Part shown: positions 44,986 to 54,976 of the stretch, piece after piece | Layout of the letters: every line of letters starts with the position of its first letter | How positions within the stretch are numbered: the first letter of the stretch is position 1 | Origin: Anabaena subtropica FACHB-260 | GTDB lineage: Bacteria > Cyanobacteriota > Cyanobacteriia > Cyanobacteriales > Nostocaceae | Reading direction: 5' to 3' | NCBI RefSeq assembly: GCF_014697105.1 | Contig: NZ_JACJRF010000028.1 | Span: 1 to 64,000 of the forward strand | DNA length: 64,000 nucleotides | The notes under the pieces: generated by a model | What the model saw: the letters and a program-made list of their open reading frames with translations, nothing else | Databases searched by the model: none | What the model was told of the DNA's origin: nothing | Made by a program: the position numbers and the translations under genes

Positions 44986-46419
44986 GTGACCGTTAGAGTC
45001 AGAATTGCCCCTAGCCCAACTGGAAATTTACACATTGGTACAGCAAGAACAGCCGTATTTAACTGGCTGTTTGCCCGTCACCACGGCGGCAAATTTATCT
45101 TGCGAATTGAAGACACAGACCTAGAGCGATCGCGTCCCGAATACACAGAAAATATTATGACGGGATTGCGTTGGCTAGGATTGAAATGGGATGAAGGCCC
45201 ATTTTTCCAATCTCAACGCCTCGACCTTTATCAAAAAGCGGTCAAACAACTTTTAGATCAAGGTTTAGCCTATCGTTGTTACACTACATCGGAAGAACTA
45301 GAAGCCCTCAGAGAAGCACAAAAAGCCAAAGGTGAAGCCCCCCGCTACGATAACCGTCACCGCAACCTCACCCCAGAACAAGAAGCCGAGTTCCAAGCCC
45401 AAGGGCGCAGTTTTGTTATCCGCTTTAAAATTGACGATGACCGGGAAATTGTCTGGAACGATTTAGTACGGGGCAGAATGGTATGGCGAGGCAGTGATTT
45501 AGGTGGTGATATGGTCATTGCTCGTGCTTCAGAAGACAATACGGGTCAACCTTTGTACAACTTTGTTGTTGTGATTGATGATATTGATATGCAAATCAGT
45601 CATGTCATCCGGGGAGAAGACCACATCGCCAATACCGCCAAGCAAATTCTGCTGTATGAAGCTTTTGGGGCAAAAATGCCAGAATTTGCCCACACTCCCC
45701 TAATTTTAAATATGGAAGGGCGTAAGCTTTCCAAGCGAGATGGGGTGACATCCATTTCTGACTTTAAGCAAATGGGCTTTACATCTGAAGGCTTAGTCAA
45801 CTACATGACCTTGCTTGGTTGGTCGCCGCCAGATTCTACCCAAGAAATATTTACCTTAGAAGCAGCCGCCAAAGAATTTAGTTTTGAGCGCGTGAATAAA
45901 GCCGGGGCAAAATTTGACTGGGCGAAACTAGATTGGTTGAACAGTCAATACATCCACAATACTCCAGTCGATAAGTTAACTAATTTACTCATTCCTTATT
46001 GGGAAGAAGCTGGATATTCATTTACTGGGGGGCGTGACCGTGCTTGGCTAGAGCAGTTGGTGAGTTTACTTAGTGCCAGCTTGACGCGTTTAACAGATGC
46101 GGTAGATATGAGCAAACTGTTTTTCACTGAGACAGTGGAATTGAGCGAAGAAGGTAACAAACAATTACAGCAAGAAGGTTCTAAAGCTGTACTTGAGTCA
46201 ATTATTAGCACCTTGGAAACTCAACCCCAACTCACAGAAACAGCAGCCCAAGACATAATTAAACAAGTGGTGAAGTCCCAAAACGTGAAGAAAGGTTTAG
46301 TCATGCGATCGCTCAGAGTCGCCCTGACTGGAGATGTACATGGCCCCGACTTAATTCAATCTTGGTTACTCCTGAATCAAATTGGTTTAGACAAGCCGCG
46401 TTTAAGAGCTAATTTGTAA
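44986..46419 (+). CDS. gltX: Glutamyl-tRNA synthetase
   Basis: The 477-residue class Ic synthetase has [16 protein letters not shown] (HIGH motif) and KLSKRDG (247-253, KMSKS motif). In cyanobacteria it charges both tRNA-Glu and tRNA-Gln (then transamidated), and Glu-tRNA also feeds tetrapyrrole biosynthesis. GTG start at 44986; a GAAAGAGAGAA stretch lies 5-15 bases upstream. Length and motifs are typical. Confidence 0.98.
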   Translation: MTVRVRIAPSPTGNLHIGTARTAVFNWLFARHHGGKFILRIEDTDLERSRPEYTENIMTGLRWLGLKWDEGPFFQSQRLDLYQKAVKQLLDQGLAYRCYTTSEELEALREAQKAKGEAPRYDNRHRNLTPEQEAEFQAQGRSFVIRFKIDDDREIVWNDLVRGRMVWRGSDLGGDMVIARASEDNTGQPLYNFVVVIDDIDMQISHVIRGEDHIANTAKQILLYEAFGAKMPEFAHTPLILNMEGRKLSKRDGVTSISDFKQMGFTSEGLVNYMTLLGWSPPDSTQEIFTLEAAAKEFSFERVNKAGAKFDWAKLDWLNSQYIHNTPVDKLTNLLIPYWEEAGYSFTGGRDRAWLEQLVSLLSASLTRLTDAVDMSKLFFTETVELSEEGNKQLQQEGSKAVLESIISTLETQPQLTETAAQDIIKQVVKSQNVKKGLVMRSLRVALTGDVHGPDLIQSWLLLNQIGLDKPRLRANL

Positions 46420-46832
46420 ACTAAAGTAAAATACTTACCATGTAAGGGTTTCAGGAATTCGGGTTAATACAGCACTTATTCGCTGAAACTTAGACCTAGT
46501 AATGATTTGAATCTCCTTAAGATTTTCTTTACGAATCAGCTCTAAATCATGCAATAGCAACAGCTAGTTAGGGACTTCCAGATAAAGAAATATCCAAAAT
46601 TTAGGGTGCGTCAGTGCAAGAAAACCTAGCTTTACCAAGAAATTATTCATACTGACGCACCCTACCAACTGATACCAATTCACTAAAATCATGAAACAGA
46701 TCCAAATCCAGAAACCCTGGCAAAATATTGATTTCCTAATTTTGAATTTTGAATTGGTATGACAAGCCCTTATATCCCAATCCAAAATTCCAAGGTTCAC
46801 TGTAGATCAGGTTTTCTTTGCCTAGTTATTTG
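46420..46832. other. Intergenic region with MITE copy 2
   Basis: A convergent gap between gltX and a minus-strand secreted protein. It holds the second MITE-like element (46602-46665), AATTTTGAATTTTGAATTGG near 46738, and related dispersed words. A 78-codon minus frame here is repeat-derived. Confidence 0.5.
46602..46665. repeat. MITE-like element, copy 2
   Basis: TAGGGTGCGTCAGT at the left and ACTGACGCACCCTA at the right form perfect 14-bp terminal inverted repeats. The interior matches copy 3 in the same orientation and copy 1 reversed. Left-side similarity to copy 1 extends outside the terminus (words such as AGATAAAGAAATATCC / AGATAAAAAAATACC), so the real element may be about 100 bp. 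Confidence 0.8.
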
Positions 46833-47342
46833 CTATTGATAGCGACGTAACTTGTATTGGGTATTCAACTGAATATTGCAATTGACGGGACTAGAAGTAA
46901 AGCTACAAGTATAAGTTCCCAGCAAGTCTTTTTGATAATTAAACACCCGGACGTTATAAGCATCCCTTCTCACAGTATTACCCAAACGATTTACAAAGTC
47001 ATAACGTTCTAAATAGTCTAATAAGCTCCAAATTTGCTGATTGACAATCAAATCCACCCTTGCAGCTTCATTTTCACTAGCTGGATATGCAATCCAATTA
47101 TCTAACAGCTTATTTTCAGAATTTTCTTTTGCCCACCATAAGCTGGGAGTCGTTAATCCTGATAAGTTAATAGTATTAGCTGTAATTATTGATTCCTTTG
47201 GTTTAGTGAGTAAATCTAGTTCCAAAGGGGCTTGTGAAGGTAAGAGAACTGATGATGTTTGTGCTATGGACGATGATACTTGAAATAGGGAAACACTACT
47301 GAGAGTTATGGTTAGTAATAAGAACAGTTTTTGTCTAAGCAT
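46833..47342 (-). CDS. Conserved exported hypothetical protein
   Basis: The 169-residue protein has a signal peptide (MLRQKLFLLLTITLSSVSLF, cleavage near SIAQT) and no known domain. A central SLWWAKENSENKLLDNWIAY and a closing YTCSFTSSPVNCNIQLNTQY stand out, with two Cys that could pair in the periplasm. The family appears cyanobacterial, but the function is not recognised. Single gene; ATG at 47342. Confidence 0.7.
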   Translation of the reverse strand: MLRQKLFLLLTITLSSVSLFQVSSSIAQTSSVLLPSQAPLELDLLTKPKESIITANTINLSGLTTPSLWWAKENSENKLLDNWIAYPASENEAARVDLIVNQQIWSLLDYLERYDFVNRLGNTVRRDAYNVRVFNYQKDLLGTYTCSFTSSPVNCNIQLNTQYKLRRYQ

Positions 47343-47503
47343 AACTTAAATTAAAAGGTGAGACACTTGGGGTTAGGAGATGAGGCAATAAAACCAATTC
47401 GCAATAGCCTGCGGCTTCTCTACGTTCGTTGTAAAGGGGATTTAGAAAGAGCCACAACACTTGCGGCTTGATAGAAGTCAGGGATTTAAACCCCTACGTT
47501 TTG

Positions 47504-48283
47504 TTAAACTTTGTTCGCAACTATACGGATTCGTCGATAATCTGCTGTCCAAGTTCCTTGATGATAAAGTTTTCCTTGCAGAAAATTTTCTACCTCACAA
47601 ATCACTTGTGTTTGTTCTTCAGACGTTAACCCTACGAGAAAAGCGTCGGCAAACATCCATATCCAGTTTGCCATGCCTGCTTTATCCTCTGTCAAAGGTG
47701 TAGGACGGTTAAATAAAGCTGCATAGATAACATCAAAGCCTTGGGCTTCTAGGATGGTAACGTATTCACCGATACTGGGAAAGTACCAAGGGTTTAATGT
47801 TTGTGGGTTGGAGATACCAAGGTTTTCTAAAGCGTTATATAAAGCTGTGAGAATTTGTTGTATGTTACCTTTCCCCCCAAACTCAGCCACAAATCGCCCT
47901 CCTGATTTTAGGGCTTGATGTATGCAGGCGATCGCTGCTTCTGGTTCTTTCACCCAATGTAGTACAGCATTGGAAAATACCGCATCTAGTGGTTTATCTA
48001 CTTGAAAGTTTCTAGCATCAGCCACATCAAAATTCAAATGAGGATAGTTTTTCCTAGCCTTCTCAATCATTGTCGCTGAATTATCAGTTCCCCGAACCTC
48101 AGCACCAAATTGAGCAATTTTTTCTGTCAGTTGTCCCGTACCACAACCCAAATCTAAAATAAATTCTCCTGGTTGGGGATTGAGTAATTGCAGCAGGTCT
48201 TCGCCATATTGCCATACGAAACTGTGTTTATCTTGATATGAAGCTGCATCCCAAGAATTTTTAGCTGTTATAAGATTATTCAT
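47504..48283 (-). CDS. Class I SAM-dependent methyltransferase
   Basis: The 259-residue protein has SAM motif I FILDLGCGTGQLTEKIA, followed by EVRGTDNSATMIEKAR and FSNAVLHWVKEPEAAI, resembling trans-aconitate/UbiE-type small-molecule methyltransferases. The substrate cannot be read from sequence. It is probably cytosolic. The U32 gene ends 51 bases upstream on the same strand, so co-transcription is possible. Confidence 0.88.
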   Translation of the reverse strand: MNNLITAKNSWDAASYQDKHSFVWQYGEDLLQLLNPQPGEFILDLGCGTGQLTEKIAQFGAEVRGTDNSATMIEKARKNYPHLNFDVADARNFQVDKPLDAVFSNAVLHWVKEPEAAIACIHQALKSGGRFVAEFGGKGNIQQILTALYNALENLGISNPQTLNPWYFPSIGEYVTILEAQGFDVIYAALFNRPTPLTEDKAGMANWIWMFADAFLVGLTSEEQTQVICEVENFLQGKLYHQGTWTADYRRIRIVANKV

Positions 48284-48334
48284 AAGTCATAAAACTGTAG
48301 GCTTGATTCTGCTTTGTAGCACGAAATCTCTGTT

Positions 48335-50959
48335 TCATCGAAGTGTTGACACACCCAAGGGGCCACGAGTGACACCAAGCTGATTTTGTAACTTCAACTC
48401 TCGCCACAATTGAGAACCTGTAATCTCAGCTTGTAGTAACTGTTGATAACGTTGTATCGTTTTAGTCACTTGCTCTGGTGTCTCATTCACAAACTCAATG
48501 CGGAAATGACGTAAGCCTAAATCTATCAGGCGCTGTACGTATTCGGCTCCAGTTTGGGCTGTACCGTTAAATACTGTGTTGCGACAACCTGCATCTGCTT
48601 GGAGGACGTGTTCACTACCTACTCGATCGCGCAATTTTACTTCGTGTTTTTCACACGGTCTACCACAATTAGTATAGTCTGTTCCGGCGGAGAGAAAGGC
48701 ACAAAATACGCAATGCTCCATGTGAAACATGGGGATATGTTGATGGATTGTCACCTCAAACCATTGGGCAGGACAATTGGTAAGTAAGTTTTCTAATTGA
48801 TTGATATTTAAATCATAAGATGCTGTCAGCCTCTCCAAGCCGAAGTTTTGCTTAAAGTAGTCTGCGGTTAAAGGGTTGGCAACATTCAGAGAAAAATCAC
48901 CTATGCAACTATCGGTGGCAAAAAATTCTAGATGGTCATAGTTGCGTATTAGATACCCGTCTGCGTTAGCGGCGCGGACTTGTTGTAAAATCCAGTTTTC
49001 TCCAGGTTTAGTAATTCGGGGAGGGGCGACGAAGATTTGGGGAGACTCTGGAAGCCGTTTTTCGCCTCTGCTCCCTGCCCCCTGCCCCCCTGCCTCTTGT
49101 CTAGCTTCGCGTACTAACTTTACCGCTTGTTTATAAGCACGGGGGTCTTCAAATTCGCAGTATAGGGTTTCCGCACCAGTTTTTAGGGCGGCTTGGAGTT
49201 GCTTGAGGTTACGGACTAGGACGATGAGGGAGGGGGAGATGGGGGATGAGGGACATGGGGGAGGGAGTAGGTCTTGGAAGGAGACATCAGTACGTAATTG
49301 CCAGCGTTTGGCTTGACTGCGTAACGCCTCTAACTGAGTGACAATTTCCCGACGCATCCGGTTTAACTCGCTTACCGGAATCATGACAGCACCATTGAGG
49401 TGATTGGTGAGGGTTCCTAGACGGAAGGGAGTGTTACCAAGACGACCGAATTGTTCTTGTAAACGGTCTGTGTCTAAAGGTTTGGTGTGGGCTGCAACTA
49501 GTGATATTGCTGATTCTACTTGTGCAATATTACCAAATTCATCGCGGGCGATCGCCACTAACATCTGACCAAGTTCACCATAGATTTCCCAGTCAATCGG
49601 ACGCTGGAATTGTGGGTTCTCTCCAGCAAAGCTTTGCCTGAGTTGTTTATCAAGTTCTGGGTCACTGGTTTTCCACAGCTTATCACCTACATGAATGCGG
49701 CGGAAGTTCAAATTATCTCGGCCAAAGGTTAATACAGCTTCTTTACCCTTCTGTACAACTCCGTAAACTCGACCACCTTCTTCCTTTCCCTCTGGATGAC
49801 CACAATCAAAAACCACACCATCTCCAGGCTTCACAGGGGCTTCTAATTTAATAATCACCTCTTCGTTGCGGATGCGGCTGACTTCACCTAAGTAAACTCC
49901 CCGCTTCTTCCCAAATCGGGCATGAACCAGTTCTTGGTTGTTAATCCCGTTAAACCAACCAGTGTAAAGCCCCCGTGAAAATGCCATCTCCAAGTTGTAG
50001 CTTTCTTCACCTCTCCCCCAGCCCCTTTCCGAAGCCGAGAGAGAAACATTTTTTCCTCCTTCCCTAATAGGGAATGGGGTTATGGGGTTAGTTTTTTCCA
50101 ATTTCCCCATTACCCGATCCAAGGCTTGCCGATAAACACGAGTAACATTAGCTACATATTCTGGGGCTTTCAAACGCCCTTCAATTTTGAGACTAGTTAC
50201 GCCTGACTTGACCAAATCAGGCAATATTTCTAATCCTGCTAAATCTTGGGGGCTGAGTAAATATTTACGTTCACCTAAATCTATAATTTCCCCATCAACG
50301 ATTAATTCATAGGGCATTCGGCAAGCCTGGGCGCATTCGCCACGATTGGCAGAACGTCCCCCCAAGGCTTCACTAGTCAAACACTGACCAGAATAGGCTA
50401 CACACAAAGCCCCGTGAACAAAAACTTCTAGTGGTAGAGAAGCAGCCTGTTGGGAAATTTGCTGCTGAATTTTATTAATTTCCTGAAGAGAACATTCACG
50501 AGCAAGTACTACCAATTCACAACCAACAGACTTGGCAAATTCCACACCAGCCGCGCTAGTTATGGTCATTTGAGTGGAGGCGTGAATGGGAAAATCCGGC
50601 GACAAATGACGAATCAGGCGACAAATGCCCACATCCTGAACAATCACAGCATCCACACCAGCAGCGATAATTGTGCGGAGATACTGCTGCGCTTCAGTTA
50701 ATTCTTGAGTAAAGATGAGTGTATTGACAGTGACATAACCTTTCACACCCCGTAGATGCAGGAATGCCATCAATGCGGGTAAATCTGCTTCAGTAAAATT
50801 TTGCGCCCGCATTCTGGCGTTAAACCTATCCAAACCAAAGTAAATGGCATCTGCCCCATTTTCTACAGCAGCTTTAGCACATTCCCAGTTACCAGCCGGC
50901 GCGAGGATGTCAGGACGTTGAAAGGAGGATGGGGAATTTTGGAAGTCAGCGCTTTTCAT
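48335..50959 (-). CDS. U32 peptidase-family protein (tRNA/rRNA hydroxylation type) with repeat insertions
   Basis: The 874-residue protein begins RPDILAPAGNWECAKAAVEN and has the U32 signature (FVHGALCVAYSGQCLTSEALGG, then SANRGECAQACRMPYEL). A second conserved region follows (GRPCEKHEVKLRDR...HVLQADAGCRNTVFNG), with Cys pairs. U32 proteins such as RlhA and TrhP are required for RNA hydroxylation; a protease role is doubted. Three short insertions encoded by G-rich repeats interrupt linker regions in frame (50003-50110, 49053-49105 and 49222-49275). The frame extends to a TTG at 50962; ATG at 50959 is preferred. Confidence 0.88.
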   Translation of the reverse strand: MKSADFQNSPSSFQRPDILAPAGNWECAKAAVENGADAIYFGLDRFNARMRAQNFTEADLPALMAFLHLRGVKGYVTVNTLIFTQELTEAQQYLRTIIAAGVDAVIVQDVGICRLIRHLSPDFPIHASTQMTITSAAGVEFAKSVGCELVVLARECSLQEINKIQQQISQQAASLPLEVFVHGALCVAYSGQCLTSEALGGRSANRGECAQACRMPYELIVDGEIIDLGERKYLLSPQDLAGLEILPDLVKSGVTSLKIEGRLKAPEYVANVTRVYRQALDRVMGKLEKTNPITPFPIREGGKNVSLSASERGWGRGEESYNLEMAFSRGLYTGWFNGINNQELVHARFGKKRGVYLGEVSRIRNEEVIIKLEAPVKPGDGVVFDCGHPEGKEEGGRVYGVVQKGKEAVLTFGRDNLNFRRIHVGDKLWKTSDPELDKQLRQSFAGENPQFQRPIDWEIYGELGQMLVAIARDEFGNIAQVESAISLVAAHTKPLDTDRLQEQFGRLGNTPFRLGTLTNHLNGAVMIPVSELNRMRREIVTQLEALRSQAKRWQLRTDVSFQDLLPPPCPSSPISPSLIVLVRNLKQLQAALKTGAETLYCEFEDPRAYKQAVKLVREARQEAGGQGAGSRGEKRLPESPQIFVAPPRITKPGENWILQQVRAANADGYLIRNYDHLEFFATDSCIGDFSLNVANPLTADYFKQNFGLERLTASYDLNINQLENLLTNCPAQWFEVTIHQHIPMFHMEHCVFCAFLSAGTDYTNCGRPCEKHEVKLRDRVGSEHVLQADAGCRNTVFNGTAQTGAEYVQRLIDLGLRHFRIEFVNETPEQVTKTIQRYQQLLQAEITGSQLWRELKLQNQLGVTRGPLGVSTLR
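49053..49105 (-). repeat. In-frame G-rich repeat insertion in U32 gene
   Basis: The plus strand reads CTCTGCTCCCTGCCCCCTGC here; the encoded segment EAGGQGAGSRGEKR is foreign to U32 families. This is the same repeat type as between genes at 23577-23610 and in the porin gene. Confidence 0.7.
49222..49275 (-). repeat. Second G-rich insertion in U32 gene
   Basis: The plus strand contains GATGAGGGAGGGGGAGATGG and related words; it encodes PPPCPSSPISPS in the protein. It is probably a degenerate copy of the same class, read in another frame. Confidence 0.6.
50003..50110 (-). repeat. Third repeat insertion in U32 gene
   Basis: The encoded segment (EKTNPITPFPIREGGKNVSL...ERGWGRGEES) carries words such as CCTAATAGGGAATGGGG, recognisable as an intergenic repeat containing ERGWGRGEE-type codons. 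It is inserted after the conserved RALDRVMGKL segment and before YNLEMAFSRGL. Confidence 0.7.
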
Positions 50960-51475
50960 CAACTTTGGGGACGGTTGTGTATCACCATAGTAATTAATTT
51001 TATCTAAGAAAAACTGGGGAGTAGAAGATCAGAATTTTTGAGGGTGGACTACTACATCAGTAAATTAACGGTATTCATCAAGCGATCGCTGCATTTATTG
51101 CCAAGCTAATTTCAGGCAAACTAAGGTTATTTACCCCTAAAGACGGCAAACACCACATTAGCATTACGGTTGACCCTAATTACTCAAAGTATTAATTCTC
51201 ATAGATTAGACAGAGTGAAAGCAATTTAATCCATGAACCAACTAAAAACAACCTTTAAAATTAACCGTCCCATTAAAGGTTCGGGAAACCACCCTTCATG
51301 GACTGGCGATCGCTAAGTTTCAGTATATATATCAGCATAACTTGGATTTTCCCACCCAGGAAAACCAAAACAAAAGTTATGGATACTGAACTGACTACTT
51401 TTTTAACTAGTTGGTTCAAAAATTTAGTCCCTTATATTCCCATTCATTTGTAGTTATACGGAGCCAGCACCTAAA
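50960..51475. other. dnaK upstream region
   Basis: No clear gene. A start-less frame ends at about 51193 with KLRLFTPKDGKHHISITVDP, possibly a remnant. Two ATG-initiated mini-frames follow: 27 codons from 51233, and 24 codons from 51379 ending at 51453, only 22 bases before dnaK. The second could be a leader peptide. No CIRCE-type inverted repeat was seen. Confidence 0.4.
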
Positions 51476-53377
51476 ATGGCAAAAGTAGTTGGAATTGACT
51501 TAGGTACAACTAATTCCTGCGTCGCAGTAATGGAAGGTGGTAAACCCACAGTTATTGCTAACGCAGAAGGTTTTCGTACCACCCCATCGGTAGTAGCATT
51601 TGCCAAAAATGGCGATACCCTAGTAGGACAAATCGCCAAGCGTCAAGCGGTGATGAACCCCGAAAACACTTTCTACTCTGTTAAGCGGTTCATTGGTCGC
51701 CGTTTTGACGAAGTAACAAACGAAGCTACAGAAGTTTCTTACAAAGTTCTCAGCAGTGGCGGTAACGTTAAAGTAGACTCTCCCGGAGCCGGTAAACAAT
51801 TTGCTCCCGAAGAAATTTCCGCTAAGGTTCTCCGCAAACTAGTTGAAGATGCTAGTAAATATCTTGGTGAAACTGTCACCCAAGCGGTAATTACTGTTCC
51901 TGCATACTTCAATGACTCCCAACGTCAAGCTACCAAAGACGCTGGTAAAATTGCCGGGATTGAAGTATTGCGGATTATCAACGAACCTACAGCCGCTTCT
52001 TTGGCTTACGGTTTTGATAAGAAAAGTAATGAAACCATCCTCGTATTTGACCTTGGTGGTGGTACATTCGACGTGTCCGTCCTAGAAGTGGGCGACGGCG
52101 TATTTGAAGTATTGGCTACTTCTGGTGATACCCACCTTGGTGGTGACGACTTCGATAAAAAAATCGTTGATTACTTAGCTGAACAATTTAGAAAAGCCGA
52201 AGGTATTGACCTCCGCAAAGATAGACAAGCACTACAACGTCTGACAGAAGCGGCAGAAAAAGCCAAGATTGAGCTTTCCAGCGTTACTCAAGCGGAAATT
52301 AACCTACCATTTATTACCGCTACCCAGGACGGCCCCAAGCACCTGGATACAACCCTAACTCGTGCGAAGTTTGAAGAACTCTGCTCAGACTTGATTGACC
52401 GTTCTCGTGTACCTGTGGAACAGGCACTACGTGATGCTAAGTTAACCAAGAATGATATTGATGAAGTTGTCTTAGTTGGTGGTTCTACCCGTATCCCCGC
52501 CGTACAACAACTGGTTAAAAATCTGTTGGGTAAAGACCCCAACCAAACTGTTAACCCTGATGAAGTTGTAGCAGTCGGTGCAGCCATTCAAGCTGGTGTG
52601 TTGGCTGGTGATGTTACAGGTATCTTGCTGTTAGATGTAACACCACTTTCCTTGGGTGTGGAAACCTTGGGTGGTGTGATGACAAAGATTATTCCTCGTA
52701 ACACCACAATTCCCACCAAGAAATCAGAAGTCTTCTCTACCGCCGTGGATGGTCAAACCAACGTGGAAATCCACGTCCTCCAAGGTGAACGGGAATTTGC
52801 TAATGATAACAAGAGCTTGGGAACCTTCCGTCTTGATGGTATCCCCCCAGCACCACGAGGTGTTCCTCAAATCGAAGTTGTGTTCGACATTGATGCTAAC
52901 GGTATCTTGAATGTCACCGCTAAGGACAAAGGTACTGGTAAGGAACAGTCCATCAGTATTACTGGTGCTTCCACTCTGGATAAAACAGACGTTGACCGCA
53001 TGGTGAGAGAAGCGGAACAAAACGCCTCATCTGACAAAGAACGTCGGGAAAAAATTGAGCGTAAAAACCAAGCCGACTCTTTGGCATACCAAGCCGAGAA
53101 GCAGCTACAAGAATTGGGTGATAAAGTCCCAGAAGCTGATAAAACCAAAGTTGAAGGTTTGGTGAAAGAACTGCGGGAAGCCGTTGCTAAAGAAGACGAC
53201 GAGCAAATCAAAAAGCTAACTCCAGAATTGCAACAAGCACTGTTCGCCGTTGGTAGCAACATCTATCAACAAGCTGGTGGTGGTGCTGCTCCTGGTGCTG
53301 CTCCTCAAGATGGCGGTTCTACCTCTCCTGATGGCGGTGATGATGTGATTGATGCTGATTTCACTGAAACCAAGTAA
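51476..53377 (+). CDS. dnaK: DnaK (Hsp70) chaperone
   Basis: The 633-residue chaperone has the ATPase core ([31 protein letters not shown]-like [29 protein letters not shown]), a substrate-binding beta domain and a C-terminal lid. The short Gly/Ala-rich tail ends [10 protein letters not shown]. It folds and reactivates proteins with DnaJ and GrpE. Cyanobacteria have several DnaK paralogues; which one this is cannot be decided here. A good intrinsic terminator follows. Confidence 0.97.
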   Translation: MAKVVGIDLGTTNSCVAVMEGGKPTVIANAEGFRTTPSVVAFAKNGDTLVGQIAKRQAVMNPENTFYSVKRFIGRRFDEVTNEATEVSYKVLSSGGNVKVDSPGAGKQFAPEEISAKVLRKLVEDASKYLGETVTQAVITVPAYFNDSQRQATKDAGKIAGIEVLRIINEPTAASLAYGFDKKSNETILVFDLGGGTFDVSVLEVGDGVFEVLATSGDTHLGGDDFDKKIVDYLAEQFRKAEGIDLRKDRQALQRLTEAAEKAKIELSSVTQAEINLPFITATQDGPKHLDTTLTRAKFEELCSDLIDRSRVPVEQALRDAKLTKNDIDEVVLVGGSTRIPAVQQLVKNLLGKDPNQTVNPDEVVAVGAAIQAGVLAGDVTGILLLDVTPLSLGVETLGGVMTKIIPRNTTIPTKKSEVFSTAVDGQTNVEIHVLQGEREFANDNKSLGTFRLDGIPPAPRGVPQIEVVFDIDANGILNVTAKDKGTGKEQSISITGASTLDKTDVDRMVREAEQNASSDKERREKIERKNQADSLAYQAEKQLQELGDKVPEADKTKVEGLVKELREAVAKEDDEQIKKLTPELQQALFAVGSNIYQQAGGGAAPGAAPQDGGSTSPDGGDDVIDADFTETK

Positions 53378-53424
53378 TCTTAGTAATAATTTAAGGTACA
53401 TTAATTTGTACCTACTCAATATTG

Positions 53425-53459
53425 CCCACCCAGGCGAATGCTTGGGTGGGAATTTTTTT
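53425..53459 (+). terminator. Intrinsic terminator after dnaK
   Basis: CCCACCCA (53425-53432) pairs with TGGGTGGG (53443-53450), an 8-bp GC-rich stem with a 10-base loop, followed by T7 at 53453-53459. It is 48 bases after the stop codon. Confidence 0.9.
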
Positions 53460-53665
53460 GCAAAATCATCATTTGGTTTACATCGGTTAGAGGTGATAGT
53501 CTTGAAAGTTTCTTGGTATCTGTCTTTAATGCTTAGAGGGCGTTCTCATCTATTTGGCTACTGCTATACCATTTTGGATTCTAGATGGAAAACAGCTTGG
53601 TCTATCTGGGTTTTATGTTGTTAATTTGAGAGATTTTTACTATAAATATCAGGAAATATCAATCA

Positions 53666-54586
53666 ATGCCATACTTAACTGATGCTCGGGAAATTTTTGC
53701 CATAGTCACTGAATATACTCAAGCTACCACTTTATGGATTGATACCGAAGTCGCTGATTATAAGAGCCGTAATCCTAGATTATCGCTGATTCAGGTATTA
53801 GATGATCCTGAAGATATGAGTGGCGATCGCGTTTACCTTCTAGATGTACTAGATCAGCCGGATATCATTGCTGATTTTGTTGAGCGAATCATGGTCAATC
53901 CTCATATTGAAAAAGTTTTTCACAACGCTAGTTTTGATGTGAAATTACTCGGTAATAAACAAGCTAAAAATATTACTTGTACTTTAGAAATCGCCAAAAA
54001 AATCCCCTATTATCTTTTACCTATACCCAATTATCAACTGCAAACTTTAGCTACAGTATTACGTAATTTTAATAATATTGATAAACAAGAACAAGGTAGC
54101 AATTGGGGACAGCGACCCCTGACTGAAGAACAAATAGAATATGCTTATTTAGATTGTATTTACCTTGCTCAAATCCATCAGCGTTTGTTAGAATTACAAG
54201 CAGAAAGTAACCCTGAACCAGCAACAGAAGATTTAACAGTTCTCAACGCGCGGTTCACTCAAATTGAAGAACAGTGGAAGCTGTTAAATTCTGAATATGA
54301 GCATCTGCAAGAGCGATTGAAAAAAGCTATGCAGGCTCAGAATATTTCAGAGACTTCTGCTTATAAGTTGACGAGTTACGCACGCAAAGTTGTAAAAGTG
54401 CCATTTAACGAACTGTCAAACCTAGTACAAACTCAAGGTATTAGTTTAGATTTTCCGGTGACATTAACCCAGAAACTGCAAAAAGATTTAGGGGAAAATC
54501 TCGAACAATTATCTGTAGATATCGATGAAAATACTTATTTGCGGCTAACTCTGAAAAATCAGGAAAGTAATCCGGATAATTCGTAA
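53666..54586 (+). CDS. rnd: RNase D-type 3'-5' exonuclease
   Basis: The 306-residue protein has DEDD-y residues: LWIDTEVAD (Asp, Glu), FHNASFDVKLL (Asp) and EYAYLDCIYLAQIHQRL (Tyr, Asp). RNase D trims stable RNA 3' ends. The C-terminus (after about residue 195) is a charged coiled-coil-like helix with no clear HRDC domain, and the protein is shorter than E. coli Rnd (about 375). TCCGGA occurs near its stop codon, but without promoter context. Confidence 0.88.
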   Translation: MPYLTDAREIFAIVTEYTQATTLWIDTEVADYKSRNPRLSLIQVLDDPEDMSGDRVYLLDVLDQPDIIADFVERIMVNPHIEKVFHNASFDVKLLGNKQAKNITCTLEIAKKIPYYLLPIPNYQLQTLATVLRNFNNIDKQEQGSNWGQRPLTEEQIEYAYLDCIYLAQIHQRLLELQAESNPEPATEDLTVLNARFTQIEEQWKLLNSEYEHLQERLKKAMQAQNISETSAYKLTSYARKVVKVPFNELSNLVQTQGISLDFPVTLTQKLQKDLGENLEQLSVDIDENTYLRLTLKNQESNPDNS

Positions 54587-54976
54587 TTCGTAATATTTTA
54601 CAGCTAATTTTGCGGAGAAATCTTACAGTATGCTTACCCAAGGGGAACAGGGAATTAAACCACATCAAAAACAACTGACACCCATAAGGTAGTAAATTTT
54701 ATACTGAAATAATTTATTTGCTAAATTTCCCGATTGATACAGTAATTAACTGTTAATTAAACCGTGGGTAAGAGAGATAAGCACGTCAAGTGACAGTGCA
54801 AATTTAAGATTTAAGATTTTAGATTAACAGATGTTTTCAATCTAAAATCGGCAATCTAAAATCCAAAATCGATTGACTGGGGATATCTGTATACAGTAAC
54901 AATCAATATTTAGTTGGATAATTAACTAAATTTGGTACTAATTTCATCCAGTTATCATGGCGGTTTAGGGCAACTT
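54587..54976. other. Intergenic region with AT-rich hairpin
   Basis: Dispersed words form an inverted repeat: GATTTTAGATT (54815-54825) and AATCTAAAATC (54839-54849). This resembles the ATCTAAA/ATCCAAA words at 11950 and 38211. No gene is seen; a TTG-initiated extension of the next frame is not favoured. Confidence 0.45.

Noticed and set aside
44756-46419. tRNA-Asp plus gltX as a functional operon
   Set aside because: tRNA-Asp is not a gltX substrate; 156 bases separate them, and adjacency is likely chance.
54565-54575. TCCGGA motif near the end of rnd, as a possible differentiation promoter
   Set aside because: No matching -10 element was placed, and the motif lies in the rnd coding end.
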